DNA of 36,214 nucleotides from Bacillota bacterium (GTDB taxonomy: Bacteria; Bacillota; Limnochordia; Darwinibacteriales; DTU012). Under the pieces are notes generated by a model. The model made no database searches. It was not told where the DNA came from and saw only the letters and a program-made list of their open reading frames with translations. The stretch's first letter is position 1. Each line of letters starts with the position of its first letter. Positions 1 to 7,414 of the stretch are shown piece after piece. The stretch is taken from assembly GCA_012837335.1 (NCBI GenBank), contig DURM01000066.1, positions 1 through 36,214 of the forward strand, in the 5' to 3' direction. A program made the translations under genes and the position numbers.

Positions 1-110
1 CGGAGATTGGGTTGTAAGATAGTAACTTATTCCTGAAGCAATTTGTTCACCAGTAACATAAGTTGTGAATGAAGGATAGTCATGTAGTAGGGTACGAGGG
101 AGGTATCTGA

Positions 111-203
111 ATGGGCAAGAGACGCTTCTGCTGGGACGATGAAGTTTGGTTCATCCTCCTGCTGTTACTGGTGATTGTTCTTGTGATAGCTATTCTGCTT
201 TAA
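111..203 (+). CDS. 30-aa hydrophobic membrane peptide, spore-former type
   Basis: This short gene encodes MGKRRFCWDDEVWF followed by about 16 uninterrupted aliphatic residues ending at the stop. A good Shine-Dalgarno (GAGGGAGG, 96-103) lies 7 nt before the ATG, and an intrinsic terminator begins about 16 nt after the stop, so it looks like a complete one-gene unit. A charged head plus a single C-terminal membrane helix resembles the tiny YjcZ-like or sporulation-associated membrane peptides of Bacillota, but I see no family-specific motif. A similar 26-aa peptide lies at 1387-1467, and a spore-coat ATP-grasp gene lies between them. A spore role is inferred from context only. Confidence 0.6.
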   Translation: MGKRRFCWDDEVWFILLLLLVIVLVIAILL

Positions 204-218
204 GCAACTAACGAGAGG

Positions 219-248
219 AAGGCGCCTCGTCTAGAGGCGTCTTTTTTT
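219..248 (+). terminator. intrinsic terminator of the 30-aa peptide gene
   Basis: An 8-bp stem (221-228 with 234-241, one G-T pair) with a 5-nt loop is followed by seven T residues (242-248) on the plus strand. The loop contains the TAG stop of the convergent ATP-grasp gene read on the minus strand, so the two genes share this sequence. Confidence 0.75.
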
Positions 249-1259
249 ACTGCCTAAAAAACTAGCGTACTCCAAGGGAGTGGTCTGCACTTTTTGGAGC
301 AGGTCTGGGTTATCTAACTCCCCATATAGCAGCTTATCCGGTTTCCCGTTAACCTCAATAATCCATGGCTTGCAGCTTTGATCCAGCCCAATATCCACAC
401 TGATTTCTCCTAAATGTCCTAACGCTTTTTCTAATTTCTCCGCTGCAGTGATACTGAGATCTTCTACACAGGCCAAAATCTTGTTGGTAGGATAATCATA
501 TTCAGAAAGCAGCTGACTGGTTAGTAAGATTTTTTCATAAATGTTGGTTATATAGTGGTTTTTCTCCGCAACGCGGCTGGTGATGGCTGTAACCTCCCAG
601 TCTCCGCACCGGTTCTTCTGGACTAGGGCTCGGATATCAAAGGAGGCTCCATCGGCTTTAGCTAAATCGATGTATTCTTGAATGATCATGGTGTAAGGAA
701 TCATCAAAATATGAAGCAGCTTCATCATGGCTTCAGAATATGGGAGCAGAATCGGCAGCGGCAGCTCATGCTCGATTTTCAGCTGATTGGCTGGCTTAAC
801 AGTAAGCCGCCAGATTCCGGCGCCTTGGCGTCCAATGCGTGGTTTTAGTACCACCTGCTGGTGATCAGCAAGCGCTTCATGGAGACCTGCCATGTCATAT
901 TCATAAGTTCGAGGTAGATATGGTTCCAGTTCGGTTTCAACCAGTTCTTTGTAGATGATCCATTTATCCAGTTGAGTGATTTGATTAAAAACCTGCACCG
1001 GCGGCCTAAGCGACATTAACTGCTTGATGGTCTCGCTGTCATGGGGATAAAGGCGGTTGTAAATAACAAGTGGGATCGGCATGGATTTATAATGCAGTCC
1101 ATACTTAGTCCGATACAAGCCGCGGATGGTTCGCCGCCGCCAGTTAATATCTTCGGGATTAAAATAGATTAAATTAAAATCATGTTTGATTTTAAGACCA
1201 GCGTAAGCTTCTCCCGAGTTCCTGTTTACTAAAATTCCGATGACCTGCTTTCTCTGCAT
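231..1259 (-). CDS. YheC/YheD-family ATP-grasp endospore coat-associated protein
   Basis: The protein (342 aa) has the YheC/YheD layout: an N-terminal alpha/beta part with a YNRLYP motif, LDKW before the ATP-grasp lid, VLKPRIGRQG as the nucleotide-binding loop, FDIRALVQ, and WIIEVNGKP near the C-terminus, where E and N would bind metal-ATP. In Bacillus the family is associated with the spore coat; its reaction is unknown, though ATP-grasp enzymes form acyl-phosphate-activated amide or peptide bonds. I chose ATG at 1259 because AAAGGTGG lies 8 nt upstream; an in-frame GTG at 1271 has no spaced ribosome binding site. A diverged paralogue with the same motifs is at 23921-24982. Transcription converges with the 30-aa peptide gene, whose terminator overlaps the last codons here. 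Confidence 0.85.
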   Translation of the reverse strand: MQRKQVIGILVNRNSGEAYAGLKIKHDFNLIYFNPEDINWRRRTIRGLYRTKYGLHYKSMPIPLVIYNRLYPHDSETIKQLMSLRPPVQVFNQITQLDKWIIYKELVETELEPYLPRTYEYDMAGLHEALADHQQVVLKPRIGRQGAGIWRLTVKPANQLKIEHELPLPILLPYSEAMMKLLHILMIPYTMIIQEYIDLAKADGASFDIRALVQKNRCGDWEVTAITSRVAEKNHYITNIYEKILLTSQLLSEYDYPTNKILACVEDLSITAAEKLEKALGHLGEISVDIGLDQSCKPWIIEVNGKPDKLLYGELDNPDLLQKVQTTPLEYASFLGSKKRRL

Positions 1260-1386
1260 CAGCAAAACCACCTTTCAGGAGGATAAAAATAGGCTTTTGC
1301 TCTTAGTTCGAACTGCGGACGTGGCGAATATCTTAAGAGCGAAGAGGCTTTGAACCCCCTTCAGTTTTGACTGGGAGGTGAACGAT

Positions 1387-1467
1387 GTGACTGATGAACA
1401 AAAAACTTTCTTGATTTTCGTAGCGCTGGTTATCGTGTTTGCGTTGGCGATCATTTTGTTTGCCTAG
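1387..1467 (+). CDS. 26-aa hydrophobic membrane peptide, spore-former type
   Basis: The GTG-initiated peptide starts MTDEQKTF and continues as one hydrophobic helix ending in LFA. GGGAGGTG (1373-1380) sits 6 nt before the GTG. The overlapping ATG at 1384 is followed at once by TGA, so GTG is the usable start. A strong hairpin follows the stop. Size and charge pattern match the peptide at 111-203, so these are probably two members of a class of tiny single-span peptides frequent in spore-formers. The function is unknown. Confidence 0.55.
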   Translation: MTDEQKTFLIFVALVIVFALAIILFA

Positions 1468-1485
1468 AATCGTCTTTCCTCCGGT

Positions 1486-1515
1486 GGGGTAGTGGGTAAT
1501 TCCCACTGCCCCTTT
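1486..1515 (+). terminator. GC-rich hairpin, probable terminator
   Basis: An 11-bp stem (1486-1496 with 1502-1512, one G-T pair) with loop TAATT is followed only by TTTAAAAT. The stem is very stable but the T tract is short, so termination may be partial. It separates the 26-aa peptide gene from the next gene. Confidence 0.55.
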
Positions 1516-1590
1516 AAAATAGGAACTGACTACTGCGACATCTTTGCCGATTCAGCAATATAATGGTGTAGGTTTAAGGAGGTGTATTCC

Positions 1591-2070
1591 TTGGGTCGCA
1601 AACTTGATTTTTTAAACATGGATACTCTTTTGGCTGTACTTCCTGCGGTAATGACTGTACTGCCCCAGCTTAAAGACAACAGCGGCAGAGGCAGCAGCAG
1701 GAGCTCACGGCGGGGCAACCGCTCAGCAGAGCGGGCTAATAAAGTTAAGAGCGCGGAGCCACAAAAGAATCTTGATGCAATTATGCAGCTGCTTCCGACT
1801 TTAGCAACCGTACTTCCGGCACTGAAGGCTACAGCCAGCGGTTCGGATGACGCTGATATGGAGAGAGTAATCGATAATCTGCAGAATGTCCTGTCCGAAT
1901 CCAAACTCAGCTCGGGGGAAGTCTCAGCAAAATTGACTGAGATTCTGCCTGATGTGCTAAAGGTACTGTCTCAGCTGAGCAAATTGAATCTCGGACCTCA
2001 GAAAGCAGAGTTGGATCAGGTAAGTGAACTTCTTGCAGAAATGGCAGGTCCAGATCAGCAGTCCGAATAA
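1591..2070 (+). CDS. uncharacterised protein with internal leucine-rich helical repeats
   Basis: I do not recognise a family for this 159-aa protein. A segment near residue 10 (DTLLAVLPAVMTVLPQLK) is repeated near residue 60 (DAIMQLLPTLATVLPALK), and a looser third copy (EILPDVLKVLSQL) lies near residue 125. The first two are separated by a basic, Ser/Arg-rich linker. No signal peptide or cysteine is present; the repeats are probably amphipathic helices that pack together or on a surface. I chose TTG at 1591 because AAGGAGG lies 8 nt upstream, whereas the in-frame GTG at 1582 overlaps that ribosome binding site. It sits among sporulation-type genes and has its own terminator. Confidence 0.7.
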   Translation: MGRKLDFLNMDTLLAVLPAVMTVLPQLKDNSGRGSSRSSRRGNRSAERANKVKSAEPQKNLDAIMQLLPTLATVLPALKATASGSDDADMERVIDNLQNVLSESKLSSGEVSAKLTEILPDVLKVLSQLSKLNLGPQKAELDQVSELLAEMAGPDQQSE

Positions 2071-2076
2071 AGGAAA

Positions 2077-2102
2077 GGGCGATCAATCCGGTCGCCTTTT
2101 TT
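2077..2102 (+). terminator. intrinsic terminator
   Basis: GGCGA (2078-2082) pairs with TCGCC (2092-2096) across a 9-nt loop, followed by six T residues. It lies directly after the repeat-protein gene. Confidence 0.65.
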
Positions 2103-2181
2103 ATTTGCCTTGGCTCAGGAGGTTTTAAGATCGCAATGCAGAAAAACTAACTCTGAATAGTATGTAAAGGTGGGTTAGAGA

Positions 2182-4551
2182 TTGTCGCAAAACAACAAGA
2201 ATAAACTAGTGATGAGATATCCAACTTCATGGTGGTCAAACCCCTGGCGCGAAGCTCTGCCGAGCGGAAATGGGAAGATTGGAGCTGCCGTTTATGGCGG
2301 AATTCACAGAGAAACAGTGTTAATCAATCACAACCAACTGTGGCATGGCGGCAAGAAGGATCTCCTGCCAGATGTCAGCGGTACCCTCCATACAGTGCGC
2401 AGTTTAATGGAGCAAAAGCGGTATCACGAGGCGAATTGGGTATTAGCTGATGCTTTAAAAGAACATGGCTATGACACTAGAATGGCCAAACCCCTTCCTT
2501 TAGGCAACCTGCTGCTGAATACCGAGATTAGAACCGGTTTTACTAATTACCGCCGCGTTTTAGATATGGAAACGGGTGAGGTAACCGTTTCCTGGCAGGA
2601 AGAGGACAAGCAGTTCAACCGCAAGCTCTTTGTTTCTCGGGCTGATGACTTAATTGTGTGCCGCATTCAAGGAAGCGCTCTCAACAGTACCCTGACGCTG
2701 ACATTGCATCAGCAGGATAGCGCTGATAAAAGGCAACTTGAAGAATCCATGCTGCAGTACGCAGATGGTCATTACTTATACTATGCGGCAAAGCATCCCG
2801 ATGAGACTGATTTCGGAGCTGTCGCCCGGATAATTACTAAGGACGGAGAGATTGAAGCGGAACAGGGAAGGCTGATTATCTCAGGTGCGTCGGAGGTATT
2901 AATTCTGGTCAAAGTATTTGTCTATGAGCAGCATCAGGATGCGTGGCAGCGGCTGAGCAGTGAGTTAGCTGCTGAAAACCGCACCTATGATGAGCTCTTA
3001 GCTGCCCACTGTGAACTTCACACTCCCCTATTTAATTCAGTTAAACTGAGTTTAGCGGACTCAGGGGATAAAACGAACGAAGAGCTGCTGTTGGACGCTT
3101 ATGATGGTGAACTGGCACCTGAGCTTGCGGAAAAGATGTGGGCATATGGGCGCTATCTTTTTATTTCGTCCACTGATGAGTCAAGCTATCCCATGCATAT
3201 GTATGGGCTGTGGGTGGGATCATACCGGGCTGTTTGGAGCCATTTCATGGCCAATGAAAACATCCAGATGATTTACTGGCACGCCTTAAGCGGTGGATTA
3301 GCCCATCTGGTGCCGCCTATGTTTGCCTATTACGAGGGCTTGATGGATGATTTTCGCGAAAACGCAAGGAAACTCTTTGGCTGCCGCGGTATCTTTATTC
3401 CAGCAGGCACCACACCTTTAACCGGCTTGCCCAGTCAAGTAGTTCCGGTGATCTTGAATTGGACTGGAGCAGCAGGCTGGCTGTCGCAGCATTTTTATCA
3501 GTACTGGCTTTACACTGGGGATGATGATTTCTTAAAGAACAAGGTTCTGCCCTTTATGCGGGAAGCAGCTCTGTTTTACGAGGATTTCCTGGTAGAGGGT
3601 GTAGATGGTTATCTGCAGCTTTACCCATCGGTTTCGCCGGAGAATACGCCGAGTAACTATGTTACTCCCGAAGCAAGAACCCTAGGACACCCGATGCCTT
3701 CCACCATCAACGCGGCGATGGAGTTCGCAATTGTGAAGGAACTGCTTGCTAATCTGATTGAAGGCAGCAAGTATGCCGGTATGTACGGGGAAGAGCGAGG
3801 TAAGTGGGAAGAACTGCTCAGTAAAATCCCTCCCTACCAGATTAATGAGGACGGTGCGGTTAAAGAGTGGATGCATCCGGACTTTGATGATAATTACAAC
3901 CACCGCCATTTATCGCATCTTTATCCGCTGTTCCCGGGTCAGGAAGTGACTCCGGAAAAGGACCCGGATCTATACGATGCTTTTGTGGAAGCGCTTAAAC
4001 AACGTCTGGTAGTGGGTATTAGTGCCCAAACGGGCTGGTCTTTAGCTCATATGGCAAATCTCTATGCCCGGCTGGGAGACGGCGAGAATGCCCTGACCTG
4101 CCTTGAGCTTTTGTCCCGCTCCTGTTTGATTAATAATTTTTACACCCTCCATAACGACTGGCGCAATATGGGAATTACTCTCCAGATGCCATCAGCACCG
4201 ATCCAGCTTGATGCTAATCTGGGCTGGACTTCAGCGGTGCAGGAAATGCTCTTGTATGTTTCACCGGAACTGATCCGCGTGCTGCCAGCCTGTCCCACTA
4301 AGTGGCAGCGGGGCAGGGTGGAAGACTTCCGGTTCTGCACTGGACAGATCTCTTTCAGCTGGGATCGCCCAAACTTAAGCTTTACCGCAGAGATAACTGC
4401 TGAGCGGGAAACTGATGTAACAATCAGGCTTCCCGACGGATTTGGGGAATACAAGATAGCCTGCACTGACGGGACTGTTGAAAGGTTGGAGAACAGCAGC
4501 TATTGGCAGCTGCGCCTGCCTGCTGGCGCTGTTGTTACTATCAAAGCATAA
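2182..4551 (+). CDS. GH95-family glycoside hydrolase (alpha-L-fucosidase/galactosidase type), cytoplasmic
   Basis: This 789-aa protein has GH95 architecture: an N-terminal beta-sandwich (ALPSGNGKIGA, LINHNQLWHGG), a linker, an (alpha/alpha)6 barrel and a C-terminal beta domain. The expected active-site residues are present: Asn358 and Asn360 (NENIQM), the general-acid Glu487 in PSVSPEN, and Asp677 in LDANLG, plus the typical HRHLSHLYPLFPG block from His574. GH95 enzymes remove alpha-1,2-fucose or alpha-L-galactose by inversion. There is no signal peptide, so it should act on imported oligosaccharides. The start is TTG at 2182, 8 nt after AAGGTGGG; ATG 2212 is an alternative. melA follows 12 nt downstream, indicating an operon. 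The exact sugar specificity cannot be read from sequence. Confidence 0.88.
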   Translation: MSQNNKNKLVMRYPTSWWSNPWREALPSGNGKIGAAVYGGIHRETVLINHNQLWHGGKKDLLPDVSGTLHTVRSLMEQKRYHEANWVLADALKEHGYDTRMAKPLPLGNLLLNTEIRTGFTNYRRVLDMETGEVTVSWQEEDKQFNRKLFVSRADDLIVCRIQGSALNSTLTLTLHQQDSADKRQLEESMLQYADGHYLYYAAKHPDETDFGAVARIITKDGEIEAEQGRLIISGASEVLILVKVFVYEQHQDAWQRLSSELAAENRTYDELLAAHCELHTPLFNSVKLSLADSGDKTNEELLLDAYDGELAPELAEKMWAYGRYLFISSTDESSYPMHMYGLWVGSYRAVWSHFMANENIQMIYWHALSGGLAHLVPPMFAYYEGLMDDFRENARKLFGCRGIFIPAGTTPLTGLPSQVVPVILNWTGAAGWLSQHFYQYWLYTGDDDFLKNKVLPFMREAALFYEDFLVEGVDGYLQLYPSVSPENTPSNYVTPEARTLGHPMPSTINAAMEFAIVKELLANLIEGSKYAGMYGEERGKWEELLSKIPPYQINEDGAVKEWMHPDFDDNYNHRHLSHLYPLFPGQEVTPEKDPDLYDAFVEALKQRLVVGISAQTGWSLAHMANLYARLGDGENALTCLELLSRSCLINNFYTLHNDWRNMGITLQMPSAPIQLDANLGWTSAVQEMLLYVSPELIRVLPACPTKWQRGRVEDFRFCTGQISFSWDRPNLSFTAEITAERETDVTIRLPDGFGEYKIACTDGTVERLENSSYWQLRLPAGAVVTIKA

Positions 4552-4563
4552 GAAAGGGGAAGT

Positions 4564-5868
4564 ATGATGGCGAAGATAGCATTTTTAGGCGCTGGGAGCA
4601 CGGTGTTTGCCAAGAACATACTTGGTGACTGCCTGCTTACTCCTGCGCTCAGAGATTCCGAGTTTGCCCTGTTTGATATTGATTTGCAGCGGCTGAAGGA
4701 TTCGGAGCAGATGCTGAACGCGATTAATAACAACACAGGCAACCACGGAAAAGTTGTCGCGTATACCGATCGCAAAGCTGCGCTAAAAGACGCCGATTAT
4801 GTTATCAACGCGGTGCAGATCGGCGGCTACGAGCCCTGCACAGTGATTGACTTTGAAGTTCCCAAAAAATATGGGTTAAGGCAGACAATCGGAGATACCT
4901 TGGGTATTGGTGGAATTTTCCGCGCTTTAAGGACTCTGCCGGTGATGTTTGATTTTGCCCGGGATATTGAAGAAGTCTGTCCCGATGCTTGGTTCTTAAA
5001 CTATACAAATCCGATGGCGATCTTGACTGGTGCTCTGCAGCGCTATACCGGAGTAAAGACCATCGGACTCTGCCACAGCGTCCAGATCTGCGCTCCCCAC
5101 CTGTTGAAGCACTTGGAAATGCCCACTGATAACATTCAGTGGAAGATAGCAGGCATTAACCATATGGCGTGGCTGTTAGAGATAACCCGCAATGGTGAGG
5201 ATCTTTATCCGGAGATTAAACGGCGGGCGGCCATCAAACAGCAGGAAGGCAAGCATTACGATATGGTCCGCTTTGAGATGATGCGACGCTTCGGTTACTA
5301 TGTAACCGAGTCTAGTGAGCATAACGCCGAATACCTGCCCTATTTCATCAAGTCTAAGTATCCGGAGCTGATTGACGAGTTCAATATTCCGTTAGATGAA
5401 TACCCCCGCCGCTGCGAGGCCCAGATTGCCGGGTGGGAGAAAATGCGGGAGCATCTGGTGAACAATGACAAGCTGACTCATACTAGAACGAATGAGTACG
5501 GCTCGTATATCATGGAAGCGATGGAAACCAATCAACCCTTTAAAATCGGCGGCAATGTGATCAATAACGGCTTGATTCCTAATCTGCCCGCTGAGGCCTG
5601 CGTAGAGGTGCCCTGCCTGGTTGATGCAAGCGGTATTGCCCCGTGCTATGTAGGACCGCTGCCGCCGCAGCTGGCTGCTCTAAACTTAACAAATATTAAC
5701 GTCCATCTCTTAACGATTGAAGCTGCAATTACCGGGAAAAAAGAGCACATCTATCACGCAGCGATGCTTGATCCCCACACGGGAAGCGAGCTTACTCTCG
5801 ATGAAATTGTAAACCTGTGCGACGATTTAATCGAAGCCCACGGCGACTGGCTGCCAAAGTTTAAGTGA
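4564..5868 (+). CDS. melA: GH4 alpha-galactosidase, NAD and Mn dependent
   Basis: This is a 434-aa MelA-type enzyme that hydrolyses terminal alpha-galactosides by the GH4 redox-elimination mechanism. The N-terminus has the NAD-binding GAGSTVF motif. QIGGYEPC, the DTLG block, NYTNPMA, GLCHSVQ and GINHMAW follow; Cys170 and His200 are the expected Mn ligands. SSEHNAEY and the C-terminal HAAMLDPHT and AHGDWLP also match MelA closely, and length is normal. It is cytoplasmic. ATG at 4564 or 4567 follows AGGGG; the second may be preferred. The 12-nt gap to the GH95 gene indicates cotranscription. A solute-binding protein gene follows after 99 nt with no terminator between them. Confidence 0.93.
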   Translation: MMAKIAFLGAGSTVFAKNILGDCLLTPALRDSEFALFDIDLQRLKDSEQMLNAINNNTGNHGKVVAYTDRKAALKDADYVINAVQIGGYEPCTVIDFEVPKKYGLRQTIGDTLGIGGIFRALRTLPVMFDFARDIEEVCPDAWFLNYTNPMAILTGALQRYTGVKTIGLCHSVQICAPHLLKHLEMPTDNIQWKIAGINHMAWLLEITRNGEDLYPEIKRRAAIKQQEGKHYDMVRFEMMRRFGYYVTESSEHNAEYLPYFIKSKYPELIDEFNIPLDEYPRRCEAQIAGWEKMREHLVNNDKLTHTRTNEYGSYIMEAMETNQPFKIGGNVINNGLIPNLPAEACVEVPCLVDASGIAPCYVGPLPPQLAALNLTNINVHLLTIEAAITGKKEHIYHAAMLDPHTGSELTLDEIVNLCDDLIEAHGDWLPKFK

Positions 5869-5967
5869 GTCTATGCCCATTATTAACCTCTAAAATTTAT
5901 ATCCAGCAGGAAAAACACAACATATATTTAATTAATTTAACAATAAAAGTAATTTGGAGGTATGATA

Positions 5968-7299
5968 ATGGGCAAAAAACGGATGTTGTTTCTTAGTGCA
6001 GTTATAGTTTTAGTGTTGGCTGTAGGCGTGCAGGCATTTGACCTAACTGAGTTCGGTTTTAAACCAGCTGGAAGCTATGATTTTGGCGGTGAAACCGTAA
6101 CCATCATCTCCTGGACCAGTGAGCGGATGGAGACTCTTTACTTCCAAGGCTATCTGCCGGTTTTGGATCGGGTAGCAGAGGCGGAAGAACTTTTTAACTG
6201 CAAAATTGAATTTATGCAGACCCGGGAGATTCCTGAGGTTAACTTCAACCGCCTGTTATCCGGTGAATCAGTTAACGATTTATGGCATGTTCAAAACAAA
6301 ATTGGTTATTGGGAATTAGTTTCAGCCAATGCCCTTTATCCAGTGCATGACCTGCTGGGCGATGAATACTATGAAATGCTGCCGCCCAGTCTGATGGCGG
6401 TAGAAGAAGCGTTTAAATACCAAGGCAAATACTGGGGTCTTGGTCCGGTCGAGTGGAGACCCATTTACGGCTATCAAAATGATATGAAGTTTGTTGCTTA
6501 CAACAAAACATTGATCGAACGTGAAGGTCTGCCGGACCCCTACGAACTCTATCTTGCCGGTGAGTGGACGTGGGATGCAGCCACTGATCTCGCTGTAAGA
6601 GCAACTCAGGACACTGACGGCGATGGTGAAATTGATGTATGGGGTATTGTTGGGGCTGGAGCTACTGACTTGGCTGTAGCGAACGGAGCCACAATGACTG
6701 CTGTTGATGAAACAGGCCGCGTAGTTTTTGTGGCCGATGATCCTAAATACATTGAAGCTTTGGAGCAGACTACCCTGTGGTGGACTGAACTTGGTGTGCA
6801 GATGCCGACCTACAGCTCCGGAGACTTGGGTAGTGCATTTAGGAACGGTAGAGCAGCAATGAACTTTGGCATTTCTGCGTTTAACCTGCCTGAGCTCTTG
6901 GAAAACATGACTGATGAGTGGGGGCTCGTTCCATTTCCAATGGGTCCAAGCACAGATCGCCATCACTGGACAGTGCAGGCTTTGAATACCACTGTTATTC
7001 CGGCCAACGCTGCTGATCCGGAAGCTCTGGCTGCTCTCCGCGCGTTCTTGTGGCGCGAAGAAGACATCAGTATCAATGATTTCTTGGCTGCCCATGTCAA
7101 CAGCCAAGAAGCTGCTGATGTACTCTTGACTGCGAATCGTGAGTGGGAAGGCCAAGCTTCACGCCTGTTCGAGACTTTCCTTGGCGATTTTACTACATAT
7201 GAAAGAGAAGTTCAGCAGGGACAGCGGAGCGCAACTGCTGCCATGGCTGAAATCAAGCCGATTATTCAGGCTAATCTCGATGATCTGTTCAGCCAATAA
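5968..7299 (+). CDS. ABC sugar transporter extracellular solute-binding protein, no lipobox
   Basis: This is a 443-aa family-1-type solute-binding protein. A basic start and hydrophobic core end at VQA, a signal peptidase I site near residue 23. No lipobox cysteine is seen, although most Bacillota binding proteins are lipoproteins. Features of the fold include the VTIISWTS first strand, the EWTWDAATDLA helix and a DTDGDGEIDVWG segment like those of sugar-binding proteins. I chose ATG 5968, 7 nt after TGGAGG; ATG 5962 is too close to it. No permease or ATPase gene is present in the window, so partners must be elsewhere. Context suggests it binds a galactose/fucose-containing oligosaccharide. 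A strong terminator follows. Confidence 0.85.
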   Translation: MGKKRMLFLSAVIVLVLAVGVQAFDLTEFGFKPAGSYDFGGETVTIISWTSERMETLYFQGYLPVLDRVAEAEELFNCKIEFMQTREIPEVNFNRLLSGESVNDLWHVQNKIGYWELVSANALYPVHDLLGDEYYEMLPPSLMAVEEAFKYQGKYWGLGPVEWRPIYGYQNDMKFVAYNKTLIEREGLPDPYELYLAGEWTWDAATDLAVRATQDTDGDGEIDVWGIVGAGATDLAVANGATMTAVDETGRVVFVADDPKYIEALEQTTLWWTELGVQMPTYSSGDLGSAFRNGRAAMNFGISAFNLPELLENMTDEWGLVPFPMGPSTDRHHWTVQALNTTVIPANAADPEALAALRAFLWREEDISINDFLAAHVNSQEAADVLLTANREWEGQASRLFETFLGDFTTYEREVQQGQRSATAAMAEIKPIIQANLDDLFSQ

Positions 7300-7318
7300 A
7301 ACAGCTTAATACTGATGG

Positions 7319-7348
7319 GGACTGCAGCTAATGCTGCGGTCCTTTTTT
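7319..7348 (+). terminator. intrinsic terminator ending the GH95-melA-binding protein unit
   Basis: A 10-bp stem (7319-7328 with 7333-7342, one T-G pair) with loop TAAT is followed by six T residues. Confidence 0.88.
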
Positions 7349-7414
7349 GGTTCCCGGGAAAAGCAGTTGCTAGATTCTAGTTTTTTGTATATAGTCAATG
7401 TGAGAGGTGATATA

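Noticed and set aside
1530-1904. 124-codon minus-strand frame opposite the repeat protein
   Set aside because: It is a low-complexity Ser/Leu product arising from the repeat codons of the plus-strand gene, with no gene signals.
2116-2154. Short leader peptide upstream of the GH95 gene
   Set aside because: The reading is only four codons with poor spacing from the CAGGAGG sequence and nothing else supports it.
6322-7155. 277-codon open frame on the minus strand inside the solute-binding protein gene
   Set aside because: It is fully antisense to a well-supported gene, has no domain-like pattern and lacks a sensible ribosome binding site.
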